Shown here: positions 1-11,676 of the stretch, one piece after another
Layout: each line of letters begins with the position of its first letter
Numbering within the stretch: position 1 is the first letter of the stretch
Assembly: GCF_000002235.5 (NCBI RefSeq)
Contig: NW_022145611.1
Location: forward strand, 19,528,114 to 19,592,113
Length of the DNA: 64,000 bases
From: Strongylocentrotus purpuratus
Lineage: Eukaryota > Echinodermata > Echinoidea > Camarodonta > Strongylocentrotidae
Reading direction: 5' to 3'
Position numbers and translations under genes: made by a program
Notes under the pieces: generated by a model
What the model was told of the DNA's origin: nothing
What the model saw: only the letters and a program-made list of their open reading frames with translations
The model's database searches: none

Positions 1-59
1 TCCATTAATTTTTGTTTGTTATTTTTCGTTTGATTTTGTTAATTGTGTGTGTGCTTTAC

Positions 60-2259
60 CTGAATTAGTTTTTTGTTCCTTTTGAGTGCTCTGTTCCTGA
101 AGCTTGCAGCTGAAGACTGGAATACTTCTTGATTGTTTAAATTTTCTGTAGATTTTTGCAATAGAAATTCCCTTCTGGACACTCTGAGAAATAAAAGAAA
201 CAAAGTAATTATCAAACAACAGTTTGGAGATGTTTATGATTGACAGCCCCCCCCCCCCCCAAAAAAAAAAAAAAATATATATAAAAAAAATGAATAAAAT
301 ATTAAAAAATGGGGGAAAGTGCCTCTCTCTGCATCACCCCACAATCACCAATTCCTGTTGAGTTTAGAATTAACTAAATGATTTCCCTAAATTAAATGGA
401 AAAGACATTTATCATGTATAGACAACGTGAAAACTGTCAAAATAACATTGCCCATTTGTACACACAAAAAGAGTAAAGGAAAAAATTTGCAGTTACCCTA
501 GGGCACTCATAGGAGCATCACTATCCTGGCTGTGTAGTAAAAGCTGTGCTTTTGATTCGCATCATTTCAAACACCACTTTACAAAACTCAACTGATTTCA
601 CTAAAAATCGGTACTTTAGTGACACTTGATGACACCTCAAACCTAAATAGCAGTAAAATACATTTTTTTCAACTTACAGATGTTAAAAAGAATAATTTAA
701 AAATTCAGATTGTAAGATTGTACTGTCAAACTTTGCTTACAGACGCATCGGCATGATTGTATGCAGTCTATGCAATATTGTGTGGTGTGTGTATTTGTGT
801 ATAGGTCTAATAATACCTGCCTCACAGCAAGCATGCAGTGCTAGAGGTCAATACGCATTAGCATTGACTCTCTATGCTTTGCTGGAGTGCCCTAGGGCCT
901 AGGCGCTGATGCACTTTATCTTTAGCACCAGGCATTTTTCATTCAGTCACACACAAGTTATAACTATAATGAATAGACTGTATAGAGTCTATGGAGTGGA
1001 AATGGGAAAACCAAATAGCCAATACGTTTGATGGAACGAAGCACACTCAATTCCGGTGTGAAAATACACTAGCCCCATTATCCTATCCCTACTTTCACAA
1101 AAATACAACTACAGACAAAGTTCAATTTTGAATGAATACCGGTAGTCAACTTGAGAGTTGACAGAATGTCAGATTCTCATGTTTCAATTCTATTTCAAAC
1201 ATGAGTAGGGTCTAGATCTATATTATCTAGATTCTATTGTAAATTGATGACATTTCACTTAAATGTTATAATGTAAAAGAGGATGTTATTTATTTATTTA
1301 TTTATTTATTTTGTTTTATTTACACACAATTCTGCAAGGATTTTCAAAATAAATGTGTTTGGAGCAGAATATTGATGAAAGAATACTCACAATTCTACAT
1401 GGATTTTCAAAATAGATGTGTTTGGAGCAGAATATTGATGAAAGAATACTCACAAAATTTAGGTTTTGTGTTCAAGTTAAAGTTCAAGTTCAAATAAGGT
1501 TTTATTCATTACTTGTCAACAAGTCCGAAGACTAAAAATGCAAGTTTACATCAATATAAAAAGCATTCAAATACATAAAGATAACATAGCAAATGAGGAC
1601 AAATATATAACAATGAATACATTTTTAAATCAAAACATTAAAGTAGTAGGTCTAAGAAGAAAACAAAACAACAAAAAAAGATTTTTTTTTTAAATACAAG
1701 ATATGAAATATTGCTAGCAAAAATGATTAAATGTTTACATATGGGCCTAAACAAACAAAATGTATACAGATACGTGATTTCAATTAACTTTAACATTGGA
1801 AAAATTGTAATAAAATTGTTACGTGTTTGTACGTGGAAAACGTAATTCCTGAATATTTTTCATCTAATTTTCGTCTTCAAAAGTTCAATCAAACAAACAA
1901 TCTTATTCATTGAAGTAAAATTTTTCCACCAAATTTGTGGAGCTCCCAACACTTTAAAACTAAAGACTTTAGAGAGCTGAGAGGCTTAAATTTGAGAGTG
2001 AGAGGCTAATGAGGCTAATAGTAATACTGTAATACCACCTAGGCCAGGCCAGGGCTAGCCTAGGGAAGGGGCATGCAAGGCCAGGCTTGGCTGCGCTTGG
2101 TCGCGGGCCTGTCGAGGGCGGGCCTGTCGAGCGCGAGGCGCGTACGACTACGGGCTTATTAGCTGTGGGTGTGGCGACGTACGGACTCAAGCCAGAAACT
2201 TACATGTCTTCATGTTTCATGTTCAGTTCAATCTCCCTTTCCAGCAATTGTGTTTCCAT
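60..2259 (-). CDS. 5' part of an unrecognised coiled-coil-like gene (two exons, continues off the left edge)
   Basis: Two minus-strand exons fit together. Exon 1 runs 2259 down to 2204: an ATG followed by a charged, helix-prone peptide (METQLLEREIELNMKHED) ending at a consensus GTAAGT donor in phase 2. Exon 2 runs 183 down to 60, with a TTTCTCAG acceptor and a GTAAAG donor. Joined in phase it stays open for 41 further codons, rich in Lys, Arg, Gln and Asn (for example RNRALKRNKKLIQ), and leaves in phase 0 towards the window edge. I do not recognise the family. The heptad-like first exon suggests a coiled-coil protein, but that is inference. A TTTTTAG just before the ATG could be an acceptor, so an untranslated first exon nearer 2300-2690 is possible. 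The 2.0-kb intron holds a 63-bp duplication and a GC-rich patch at about 2040-2150. It is divergent from CDKN3. Confidence 0.45.
184..2203. other. Intron of the left-edge minus-strand gene
   Basis: No convincing coding sequence is visible. It holds a 14-C tract at 247-260, an A/T-rich stretch, a (TTTA)n run near 1287-1312, the 63-bp duplication, and a CpG-richer patch at about 2040-2170 that might be regulatory. Confidence 0.4.
1325..1452. repeat. 63-bp direct duplication, two copies
   Basis: A unit starting with CACAATTCT recurs exactly 63 bp apart (1325 and 1388). Both copies carry GGATTTTCAAAATA and GTGTTTGGAGCAGAATATTG, with only a few substitutions between them. Confidence 0.85.
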
Positions 2260-2693
2260 TCTAAAAATGATACTGATGTAAGGCTTGGAAAACACGTACA
2301 CAGTCCCAGCACAATCAAGGTCACAGACAACTGAAAAAGCACAAATGCGTAGATGAAGAACGGATTTTTTTTTTTACATGGGCGCCGCCATATTGATTAT
2401 AGCGTCGTCTAGTTACAGGCCATCTGAGTTTAATTAGAAATTTACAAATATAAAAATTGATATAAAGCCATTTTATTTTATATGATCCTTTAAAATTATA
2501 CATATACATATTTTGAATTAAAAAAGAGAGACAAAATGAATAACAAGATTTAATATTATCAAATATTATGTCTTACAAATTGCTAAATTGGCCATATGAA
2601 GATTGTCCAATCAACGAAAGGGAGCGCAAAAACATCAACCTTCAAATTTTGTAAACAATCGACCATCTCTAAGAAATAAACAACAACTTTACG
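2260..2693. promoter_or_regulatory. Putative bidirectional promoter interval
   Basis: About 430 bp separate the start codon of the minus-strand gene (2259) from that of CDKN3 (2694), which point away from each other. This head-to-head spacing suits a shared promoter. No TATA box at a clear position was identified, and transcription start sites cannot be placed from sequence alone. Confidence 0.35.
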
Positions 2694-5301
2694 ATGGGAG
2701 TTCCTACTGAGAATTCACAAGTAAGTAGTAATTTATAAGAATTCGGTGAAAAAGTGAGAATGCAAATAAGAACAGATGAAAAATATCACACTTAATGTTA
2801 TTTTAGAGCGCTTAGTCTTAGAGACTTCTGACAAAGTAAGTCTTAGGCGCTGTAATTATTATTATTATTAAGTAGGGTCTAAATTGCTTCAAAGGGCCAG
2901 TGCGGAGAGAAGCCACCGCGCTCATTCGCTGGCTTCTTCTAATTCTTCCTCCGCTCTATCGGAGATCAGCAGCTACCAGGGTACTGCAGTTTGTCATAAC
3001 AAGTAGGTTCATGGTCTAGCAGGCAGGATTGTCAGATCATACTGCACCGACTGGCATATATTTATGGTGTAGATCTAGGTCTAGTCTCGATCTGCCGAAG
3101 ACGAAGTCTGGACATAGATATCTCTCACGTTTGCCGTTGGATTTTCCTTAAACTTTTAAAGGGCAATCCAACCCTTTTGATGCATGGCGAAAGTTTGAAT
3201 TACTAGATCTAGAATCTAGATAAATTACTGAATCAGCTACTGAGCTACAGTAGATCTACAGAGTACAGAGCTATAGACTAGTCTAGATTTAGACTATTAT
3301 TTAAAACGGTTCAGTGTGACGTGTGTGCAATACAATCGAATGATGAGATAGATTGTAAGAGTTAAAATTAGATCTAGACTCATTCCATTCTTGTATTTGT
3401 TAGAATTACTATTTGTTTCTCTAGACCTAGTCTATATTCATTTCACTGTTTTCACATCATTTGTTTTCACCTAGCTACCTACAATTCCTTCCTCCATATA
3501 TCTCCTCTAACTCTATATACCAAGTCTGAAGTCTGAAGTCTGCGTTGTGTGTTAACGTGCCCCTTCCCTTGTTCATAGACGCAGGTTATGTCAAGTGGAA
3601 AACACTCCGTCCCTTGGATAGGACGTTAAATGGAGGCCCCGTGAACAGGAGAGTCACCATCCTTGCATGTTAAGAACCCATTGCACTATTCGTATAAGAG
3701 AAGGGGGAAACCCCGGTGTAATGGTCCACCTGCACATCCCAATCAGGCCGAGTATACGGCATCTGCATTCTGCAAGAATCTTCAGTATTGAAGGAGGCAG
3801 ATTATCTTGAAGAAGAAGAAGAAGCCTTCCATGTCACTTTGCCTAAAAATGTTCAGGATGAGCAGAGGAAGGGTACAAGAGAGAGAGAGAGAGATGCTGC
3901 ATAGCAGCCTACAATAAAAGACAGACAGACCTGCACTCAAGTTACACTGGACATCATCTGAGTCAATTGATTTAGGGCTCTGCAACTTTTATGTTGGAGA
4001 CTTAGGAAAGAGGATTTATTTTAGATTGGCAGTGGTTTGTGGGTGATTAATGGTTTTTGGTGAGAGGTTATTTTTATTAAACACGATCAACATATCAATG
4101 ACTAAATCTATTCAAATTGGCAATTTGGTCACTTAATGTTTTCACTGACAACTCTCCCATTTGTTGTGTATAATATAAGTTGTTCTCCTTAGCACCTGAA
4201 TTCTAACTTGGGGCATTAATTAAATTGACATTTTTCAGTCAATTTGTGACTTTGTGTGTTGAAACAGATGGGAAAATTTTTTTCACTCACTGTGATGCTG
4301 CTGATTTAGCAAATAAGAAGTCCCCATACTATCCATACATATTGTAATAAGCTTACAAGTACAAGTTTCAGAAATTAATTTTTAAAAATTCAGATTTCAT
4401 TCAAAATTTCACTTGTCTGTTTCTCTGATATTTCTGCTTTATTTTAGGTTGGATTTCCCTTATGAAAAATGCAGTTACCTTATCTTCCATATATGCTGAA
4501 GCTGATTACTGTTATTGAGTATGGTATTAGTAAATGTTTAATGCGAGACCCTGGCCAGTCCAGTATCACCATTGATTGGTTTTTAACAAATATTTTGGAG
4601 TTGTATAGTCTGATAGTCCTTTCCGTTTAGTTATGATTTTTGCCACTTTGATGTAGATCTAGACCTACTTTAATCTTTCTTTCTTTTCGTTAGGCCAAAA
4701 GAGATACTACAGCAGTGAGAGATGATGCAGCTTGTAGCAGTGGATTTGATTCATCAGATGATGATCAAGAGCCAGTTGATAAATCACCATTCCAGATTGA
4801 TTGGTAAGAGACTCTAGGAGCACATCCTTATGACTAAATGGACTTCTAGGAGATGAATTAGATCCAAAGATCTTTCATTTCACAATCACACGCATGTTGA
4901 TTGCTTAACAGGGATCTTCCTCAAAATCAGAAAGCAAATTGATAGCTTCCTGTCTTCATATCCTGATTTATATTTACATTTACATTATAGAGAGAAACAA
5001 GATTCTCAAAAATTTAATTAAAAAATTGTATATTTAGATTTTAAATAGCCTATTAGCTATTTTTTAATACAATGGATTCTCATTATTAAGTGCACTGTAT
5101 TCTGTAACTTTTATAACTTTACCAGGTCACAATTTTTTCATTTTTTAAATATTTATTTTAGCTCCAATATAAGTTACAACGTATTTGTTTCATTATAACA
5201 AGGTAATTTCTCGGTTCCAAAGAATTTTTTGTGACAAAATTCCATTTTATATAAGACAGTACTGTTTTTTAAAAAAAGGTTAGATTCCCTTTATTTATCT
5301 A

Positions 5302-5347
<46 letters not shown>

Positions 5348-8300
5348 AGGTTGGATTTATCTGAATATGGAATTGCTGAGAAACTTGGCATCAGTGGTCT
5401 ACCAGGTATGGTTTTAAAGAGAAAGTTGAGTTCTGGGAAGAGGTGAAAAATAATTTGTGAGCATTACTCATTCTTATTATGCAAGTGTGGAAGAACATCA
5501 GTTCAGACATGTTCCCTGAAAAGCATGGCTCTTCAAATGCCTTCATATTCTAAATATGCATGTAACATCGTAAAAATCGGGGGGGGGGGGGGGGGCGGCT
5601 TTTTACGCCACGTGTTCGTGTAGTCCCATATACATCTTTCTGTGCAAGTGTTTGTAACTTTACCAAGACTTGGCCAAATTTCTTATCATTTTGATGATTC
5701 CAGAACCTTGCAATACACACAAATTCTTATATGCTAGATGATCAACCTTTTCTGGTCGGTTCCACACCGATTCTTTCACAATGCAATCGCATGACCAAAA
5801 CTCAACTTCATCTTTAATGATTTCAAAATGAAAAGTTATGTTAAAAGTGCTCGTACTGTACATCCTGTTCCTGGTGTTTTATAATTGATATATTAGCTGA
5901 AAGGCTGAACCTAATTTGTTCATGTTTGTAGAACATTTATTATTAAAGTTATTGATTTAAGGAATAAATGTTCATTTCTTTCTTCAACCAAAATTACATA
6001 CCGTACATGTATATTAATGCAAATTGAAAGTTGTTTAGTCTTTAGACCTCAAAGTCAATTGTGATACTTGGAGCATTAATGATCTATCTAATTTTGCAGG
6101 CTGCAGATTTGATGATACTTGGAGGAGTATGGAGAGTGATATCAGTAAGTCATGACTTGTTGCTTATAATTCACTTCCAATTAAAGATGACATATAAGTG
6201 TCCCCCTCCCCGAATTTTATTGGGGGGGGGGGGGGCTGTTATGTTGATAAATATGTGGGGATAGAAAAAGGTGTGACTTCAATCAAATAAATGTTTCACA
6301 ACCCTTTTCACTTAAACGTTTAAGCAATGTGACATCAAGATTGTTGTAATGCATTCATATCTGCAGATGTTACATGAAGCTGAGGGATTCCTTATGTCCT
6401 ACATAAATAGTTACATCTATTTACTGTATACATATGTGTAATTGTGGATGGATCATTTTACAGAAATCCAATTCTTTCACCATGATTATGATGAGTATCA
6501 GTAAACACAACAAAAATATCCGAATGCAGGACTCTACGCTAACATTTGGAGAAGGAGGTCCTGATTTACCATTTTACTATCTGTACGCATGAGCCCCATG
6601 TGAACATTTCAAAATTTAAGGAGCCAGGGGGGTGTTTCACAAAGATCCTAAGTAGAACTTAACTCTAAGTTGAACTTAAAAGTTATGGAAAGCCATTAGC
6701 ATCCTTGAAAATATTTTGTAAAAGTTATTTTAAAAGGCATAAAATGTTGATTCAAATCATTCGTATTTTCTATTATCATGGGAGATTTCATGTTCTTGAT
6801 GTGGAATTTATAAAAATTCTAAAATACTTGAATTTCTGTTTTTGAATATATTTCATTTAAAGACTCCAATGGCTGTCCATAATTTTTAAGTCAAACTTAG
6901 AGTTAAGTTCAACTTAGGATCTTTGTGAAACACCCCCCAGGACTTGGATTTTGTGCGCCCTTGTGTCCCAGATGCCTGTTAATGTTGAGCCCTACCTAGT
7001 GTTATCTTTTTACAAATCTATGTAAACCACAAACATTTTTGTTGTATATTTATGAAAATCTAATGATACATTGTATTTTGGTGATTTATTTCACAATTAC
7101 AGATGGATTGATCTCACAAGGCGTGGAGGATGTCTTTGTGCTGTGTACGAGAGGAGAGCTCAACAAGTACCGAGTGCGCCGTCTGATGCAGGAGTACACC
7201 ACGGCGGGGCTGAGTGTCCACCATTACCCCTTCCCCGCCGGTCTCGTCCCTTCCCCAGCAAACTGCATGAAGATGCTAGAGGAGATAAGGATCAACCTCA
7301 ACGCCGGAACAGGCACGTTGGTCCACTGCTTTGGAGGGATCGGCCGGTCTTCCCTCATCATTGCGTGCTTGCTGCTGATGCTGGATGACTACATGGAGTG
7401 GAAGGACGCCATTGCAAAGGTCCGCCAGCTCAAAGGATCACGTGCTATTCAGACAGTCAAGGTATGTGTTAAATTTATTTTTTGTCTCTTTCATTTGGTA
7501 ACATGTTGGTACAACCATAAAAAAAAGGTAGTTTCAACTTCTTCTTTTTTCCCTGGCATCTGCATCTTGTATTTTCTCCCATATTAAAGTATTTATTTTA
7601 AATGATTACCATACTACTTTTTTTTCTGCTTTTTTTTTACTTGTTATTATTGTTTGTGCTTTCACGATTTTCTTGTATTGTGTTATATCTGTTTTGTTAT
7701 CTTATAATAATAATAATAGCCTAATAGTCCACTCCAAATTTTATTAAACCGAAACGGAAATTCTTTTTGCCCAATTGATCGTGAGCCCGGCAGCCACTGA
7801 GCAGCGCCAGATCGACGTTGCTCTATCCCTTATTGTTGAACGCCAAACAAGGTAGCAACAACTCCCATCTTTTAACGTCTTTTGGTATGACGCGGCCGGG
7901 GTTCGAACCCACGACCTCCCGGTTGTGAGGCGGACGCTCTACTGACTGAGCCAACACTCCTTGTTTATATTATAAGACTTTTTTTGTTAGGTTGGATTTC
8001 TTTCCTGTTAAAGGAACAATTGATTGAATTCTTTTTCAGCATTATTCCTTAAAACGTTTGGCATGTATGACAAATAGAGTGATATGTAATGACAGACTCA
8101 ATGATATTGTTTATTTCTTTACTATTGGATTTCTTTGGAGCATTTTGGATTGATTTTGATTCTTACTGGATTTCTTACAGATCTTTTCCAAGTCAAATCA
8201 AGTTTTTTTCTGTCATGCAATGATATTACTTAAAATAAAATAAATTGTCAAACTAGCTATTTCCTTTAGGGTATGCAAGATTGTGAATTAGGGTTTTGCA

Positions 8301-8529
8301 AGAGCAACCCAATGTTCATTAGCCACTTCAAATTGATGAGATATTTTAAATGTTGAATAAAATGATCAACTTTATGATTATATGTATGATAAAATGTATT
8401 CTTCTCCCAATTTTCTTCAAACTGTTTGACTTTTAAAAGCAATACAACTTTGTGAGTGACTTCAGAAAGATGAGAGAGGAATATGAAGCTACCAGGCCGG
8501 ACGGTGACAGGCGTTCCATATCTCGGTGA
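2694..8529 (+). CDS. CDKN3: Cyclin-dependent kinase inhibitor 3 (KAP), dual-specificity phosphatase
   Basis: KAP in other animals removes the T-loop phosphate (Thr160 in human CDK2) from cyclin-dependent kinases. Six exons with GT/AG borders join in frame: 2694-2720, 4694-4803, 5350-5405, 6100-6144, 7103-7461, 8440-8529, giving 228 aa against 212 in human. The N-terminus carries the family's acidic FDSSDDD stretch, then W-L-D-L and LPGCRF, then VFVLCTRGELNKYRV. The P-loop HCFGGIGRSS (Cys155, Arg161) is the HCX5R phosphatase signature, and the last exon gives the QYN...FR...RSISR tail typical of KAP. The position of the human general acid Asp110 appears to be Ala125 here (HHYPFPAGL). A (CT)n tract forms the pyrimidine tract of exon 3. 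Exon 1 is the least certain: it codes only nine residues and rests on ATG context, donor and phase. Confidence 0.94.
3541..3826 (+). repeat. SINE-like element in CDKN3 intron 1
   Basis: A moderately GC-rich block with the phrases TGGATAGGACGTTAAATGG, AGGCCCCGTG and GAACCCATTGCAC runs into a (GAA)n tail at about 3811-3824. The core resembles the deeply conserved SINE core domains of marine invertebrates. No clear tRNA-like head is visible, so it may be 5'-truncated or of another type. Boundaries are approximate. Confidence 0.55.
5307..5347 (+). repeat. (CT)n microsatellite forming the pyrimidine tract before CDKN3 exon 3
   Basis: An almost pure CT run ends in TTTCTAG, the exon 3 acceptor at 5348-5349. 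The microsatellite therefore doubles as the splice polypyrimidine tract. Confidence 0.85.
6527..6994. mobile_element. hAT-type MITE (CAGGGCTC family) interrupted by a second MITE
   Basis: The left end CAGGACTCTACGCTAACA and the right end TGTTAATGTTGAGCCCTA are degenerate inverted ends of a family also found at 11564, 27841 and 51399. The foldback element at 6624-6941 splits it, so the inner one inserted later. It lies in CDKN3 intron 4. Confidence 0.55.
6624..6941. mobile_element. Foldback MITE with about 75-bp arms (CCAGGGGGG..GTTTCACAAAG ends)
   Basis: The left arm starts CC(A)GGGGGGTGTTTCAC and continues through AAGATCCTAAGT to GTTATGGAAAGCCATT. The right arm is its near-complete reverse complement, ending CACCCCCCAGG. 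About 170 bp of AT-rich sequence separates the arms. It shares its outer 20 bp with the element at 41792-41945. No ORF. Confidence 0.8.
7103..7461 (+). CDS. CDKN3: CDKN3 exon 5: catalytic exon
   Basis: This single exon codes about 120 residues including CTRGEL, the H-C-F-G-G-I-G-R-S P-loop and the GSRAIQTVK segment. It is visibly more GC-rich than its flanking introns. The acceptor is TTACAG and the donor GTATGT. Confidence 0.95.
7703..7960 (-). repeat. tRNA-derived SINE in CDKN3 intron 5
   Basis: Read on the minus strand it opens with a tRNA-like head (7960 to about 7888) holding an A box (TGGCTCAGTCAGTAGAGC) and a B box (GGGTTCGAACCC), the RNA polymerase III internal promoter. A body follows with ACCAAAAGACGTTAAAAGATGG and TTGGCGTTCAACAATAAGG, and an (ATT)n tail lies at about 7706-7720. 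Head, body and simple-repeat tail in that order define a tRNA-type SINE, here antisense to CDKN3. Confidence 0.85.
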
Positions 8530-8975
8530 ATCACCATGTGTTCTGCAAGCTTTTTTGATTCATCATTTGAAAAACACTGGAGGGATGGTTGCAATCTTTT
8601 CTGTTTTAATGACCCACCAACCAGTGTTATGAAATTATTGAAATCATGGTGAGAAAATGATTTTTTTTTTTTTTTGTGGTAATAATGTTGGGGAAATGCT
8701 AATCCTTAGAGAGAGAAATAACCTGGTATCATAGGTGTATATGTGCATATATTTTGAGTAAAAACACATGCAGTACAAACTGCTGTATTAATCTTGAATT
8801 TCTGTTGATACTTGGTCATTCTATGGTAAGTTCTTTCATTTCTGTGCCAACTCACCTATGCTGTCTGTTATGCTTTTTGTCATACAGATCTAGCCATTTA
8901 TATAAGATTTGAAGTAAGAAAATTTGTGTAAGTTGTATATATGTCATGTAAATAAAATTTATATAAGAGTACTAT
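8530..8975 (+). other. CDKN3 3' UTR with candidate poly(A) signal
   Basis: After the TGA, the AATAAA at 8951-8956 is a plausible poly(A) signal and would give a 3' UTR of roughly 440 bases. Further AATAAA-like words occur nearby, so the exact end is open. Confidence 0.4.
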
Positions 8976-9450
8976 ATATTGTAAGACTATAATTTTATAT
9001 TTTTAAACATTTATTATTTGTAATGTGTATCAATGTGATATGGAATACTAACAGAAATGTGATTCAGAAGCAAGATTCTCATCATTTTGATAATGAAGGG
9101 AAGAAGAAAAAATTATTTACAAATCTCACCTTTTTTTTCTTCTTCATTGAATAAAAAAATACATGAGATGGGATTCATGTTATAATAGTCTTGCTCTAAT
9201 CCACATGTATTTAGATTAGATTTATTGTGTCCCAGTACTTTATAACATGATTTCCTGAATTGATTTACTCTCCATATATTTGGACATTGATATTACTTCA
9301 TTTCAATTTGATATTTAATTATACTAATTTATTTCAAGTGAAATGAAATTTATTAACAAGTATGAGTGTATTTATATCCACTCAATGCACTGTATATATT
9401 CACCCTGATCAGCTGAGCTTATTTACACAAGGAAAGTTTTTACCCTGGAA

Positions 9451-9650
9451 TCGTAGCTAATTGAGAGAGATAGTTGTGACACATGCATCTACCTGTATGC
9501 CAGAGGGGTTGTAGGTTAAATCATGGAGCTCCAAATAGTTCCCTCACACATACAGTCTCTATGTGAAGAACTTTTTTTGAGCTTCATGAAATGCCTGACC
9601 AATCTGAAGCAACTTCCAGTGACCAAACTATCTCTCTCAGGTAGTTATGA
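9451..9650. mobile_element. MITE-like element with about 25-bp inverted ends
   Basis: The left arm TCGTAGCTAATTGAGAGAGA and the right arm (ending CTCTCTCAGGTAGTTATGA) are imperfect inverted copies with an identical GAGAGAGATAGTT core. About 150 bp of non-coding sequence lies between. Outer boundary uncertain. Confidence 0.5.
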
Positions 9651-10333
9651 CTGGAATAATGCATTTATTGATTGCCATTTTGCTTTATGAATTTTGCTTT
9701 AGAGGAACAGCATAGTTTATGGCTTTCATTCTTGGTGAATGAGATGATTATTTCTTTCCAAAAAAAAATATATGTATAAAAACGTGTATCAAACTATAAA
9801 TTTGAAATGTTATGCTAGATCTAGAAGATATCATTGTTTTAAAATGGTGAGAATGGTAAACTATAGACATCAAATCATGAGGCGGATCATTAGCAAAAAT
9901 TGTTGAAAATCGTGCATTTCCAATTTGTAATTTACAACTGAATAAAAATTTCCATGGTTATCGTGGAAGTAGTAAGCTTGTTTATGAGAAGTTTTGTTGA
10001 GACTAGTCAAGTTTTCCTGGACATGAGGGTGTGGAAACATGTATGCATCAATTTTTTTATTGATATGGTAGAAGTGAATTACAGTGTATTTGTGTGTGTG
10101 TCTAGAAATGATGAGACATAGTAATAAATATATATATATAATCTTGTATCATACTGCAAATTTGACATCTTATTCTAGATAAATTCTATATTGATATGGT
10201 AGAAAGGATTTATTTACAGACAACCGAAGCTGTGACATAAAATCCATTTTTGGAATTTTCCTTATAATAAATGTCGAAAACCAATTGAATACGGGTTGGC
10301 TGAAATATGACCATCTGAATAAATAGATTTCTT

Positions 10334-10410
10334 ATAGGAACTCGGTGTTACCAGTATTTTGCTCTGGTTCGTAATGTTATGAACCAGAATAAAATAACAT
10401 GAGTTCCTAT
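10334..10410. repeat. 77-bp imperfect hairpin
   Basis: The outer stem ATAGGAACTC pairs with GAGTTCCTAT, and the inner stem TCTGGTTC pairs with GAACCAGA around a 10-nt loop. The intervening TTTT/AAAA and GTTA/TAAC also pair partly. It is likely a small foldback element; transcription is unknown. Confidence 0.6.
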
Positions 10411-11563
10411 GTACAGAAAATCTAAAGTTTCAAACATTTTTTTAACTACGAAGCTGACTGCATCAACCACACAACACGCTCTTCAGTTCCTTTTATCTAT
10501 ATATTTATTGCTCATGTCACAACCTTCTCCAACATGTATGATTGAATACCTGGTATCTTCATTCTTATACACACATTTAAACAATTATTACTAGGGGTGG
10601 GAGAATAACAGTATGCACAATTTAAAGAGATAATGCGATTTAATAAAAAATGGGGTCTATTTATCAACACAAAACCCTACATTTCACGAATGCAAATAAT
10701 AGGTGAAAGGGAACAACGCGTAGTGTCAAAATCGCTTCTTTTTTTTTTAAATTACAAAACCTCGATTTTGGATATAATGTAGAACAAATAAATTGTACCG
10801 TACATGTAGATTCCATCAAAGGAATCTTTCTCTACTACACATTATTCTAGATGTGAAATATACACCGTCCACATTTATCTTACACATTTAATTGAAAGCC
10901 TTCAAATATTAATGGAACCGTCCGTTTTATCACATACATGTTTTTAGATGCATCTACAATTTTACATCTGCAAAACTTTGTTGAAATCTGAAAGCAGTCT
11001 ACACATACATGCATGATGAAACAATGCATCACCATTCTGAGATGATATATTGCAGTTATATGCACTGCCTTTCCTCAGTTTTATTTTATTCTTTTAATGT
11101 AACCTTTCTTAAAATTGTGATGATTGTTAAATGTTATGTTGAAATGTAATTATTTTGTCTGTATTTATATATTTATATTTGTATGTACATGTAAAGCACC
11201 TTTAAATGTCCGAAGGCAAATTTAATGTATTTTTTACATGACAATAAATTATCTTGAATCGTTTGAATCTTGAATCATGTAAATGGATGGACGTATATCT
11301 TTCAAAGTCAATATAAGCAGGAGTGATCATGTACACTGAATACAAAATTTCAAGAATAAAAGAATGGTTAATATCCCCCTGAATGGTGTCTGAATGTAAA
11401 TGAATACCACCAGTAGACACATTGCTCATGTTCTAATTCATTATCAAAATGGTTTAGAAATATCAAGTGCTCCTTTCATATGGGTAAAAGTTAAATACAT
11501 TTCAAACACTCTTATTGTTCTTCAGTTATTCAATTCAAGTATAAATTTTTCCTTCTCATAAAA

Positions 11564-11676
11564 CGGCTCGACACCAACAGGCCCCTGGGACACATGGGCG
11601 CCCAAAATCTAAGTCTAGACCCCAACAATTTTAAGGGGGCCCCCCTTCCAACAAAATAAGGAAGTGTGGAGCCCTG
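11564..11676. mobile_element. Short hAT-type MITE (CAGGGCTC family)
   Basis: The left end CGGCTCGACACC is inverted relative to the right end GTGTGGAGCCCTG. Flanks CATAAAA on the left and CATAAAT on the right look like a decayed hAT-type target duplication. Internal sequence GGGACACATGGGCGCCC resembles the inner parts of the copies at 6527 and 27841. Confidence 0.6.

Noticed and set aside
7888-7960. Possible tRNA gene on the minus strand (A and B boxes)
   Set aside because: Pairing of the tRNA stems is poor and it continues into a SINE body with a simple-repeat tail, so it is the SINE head.
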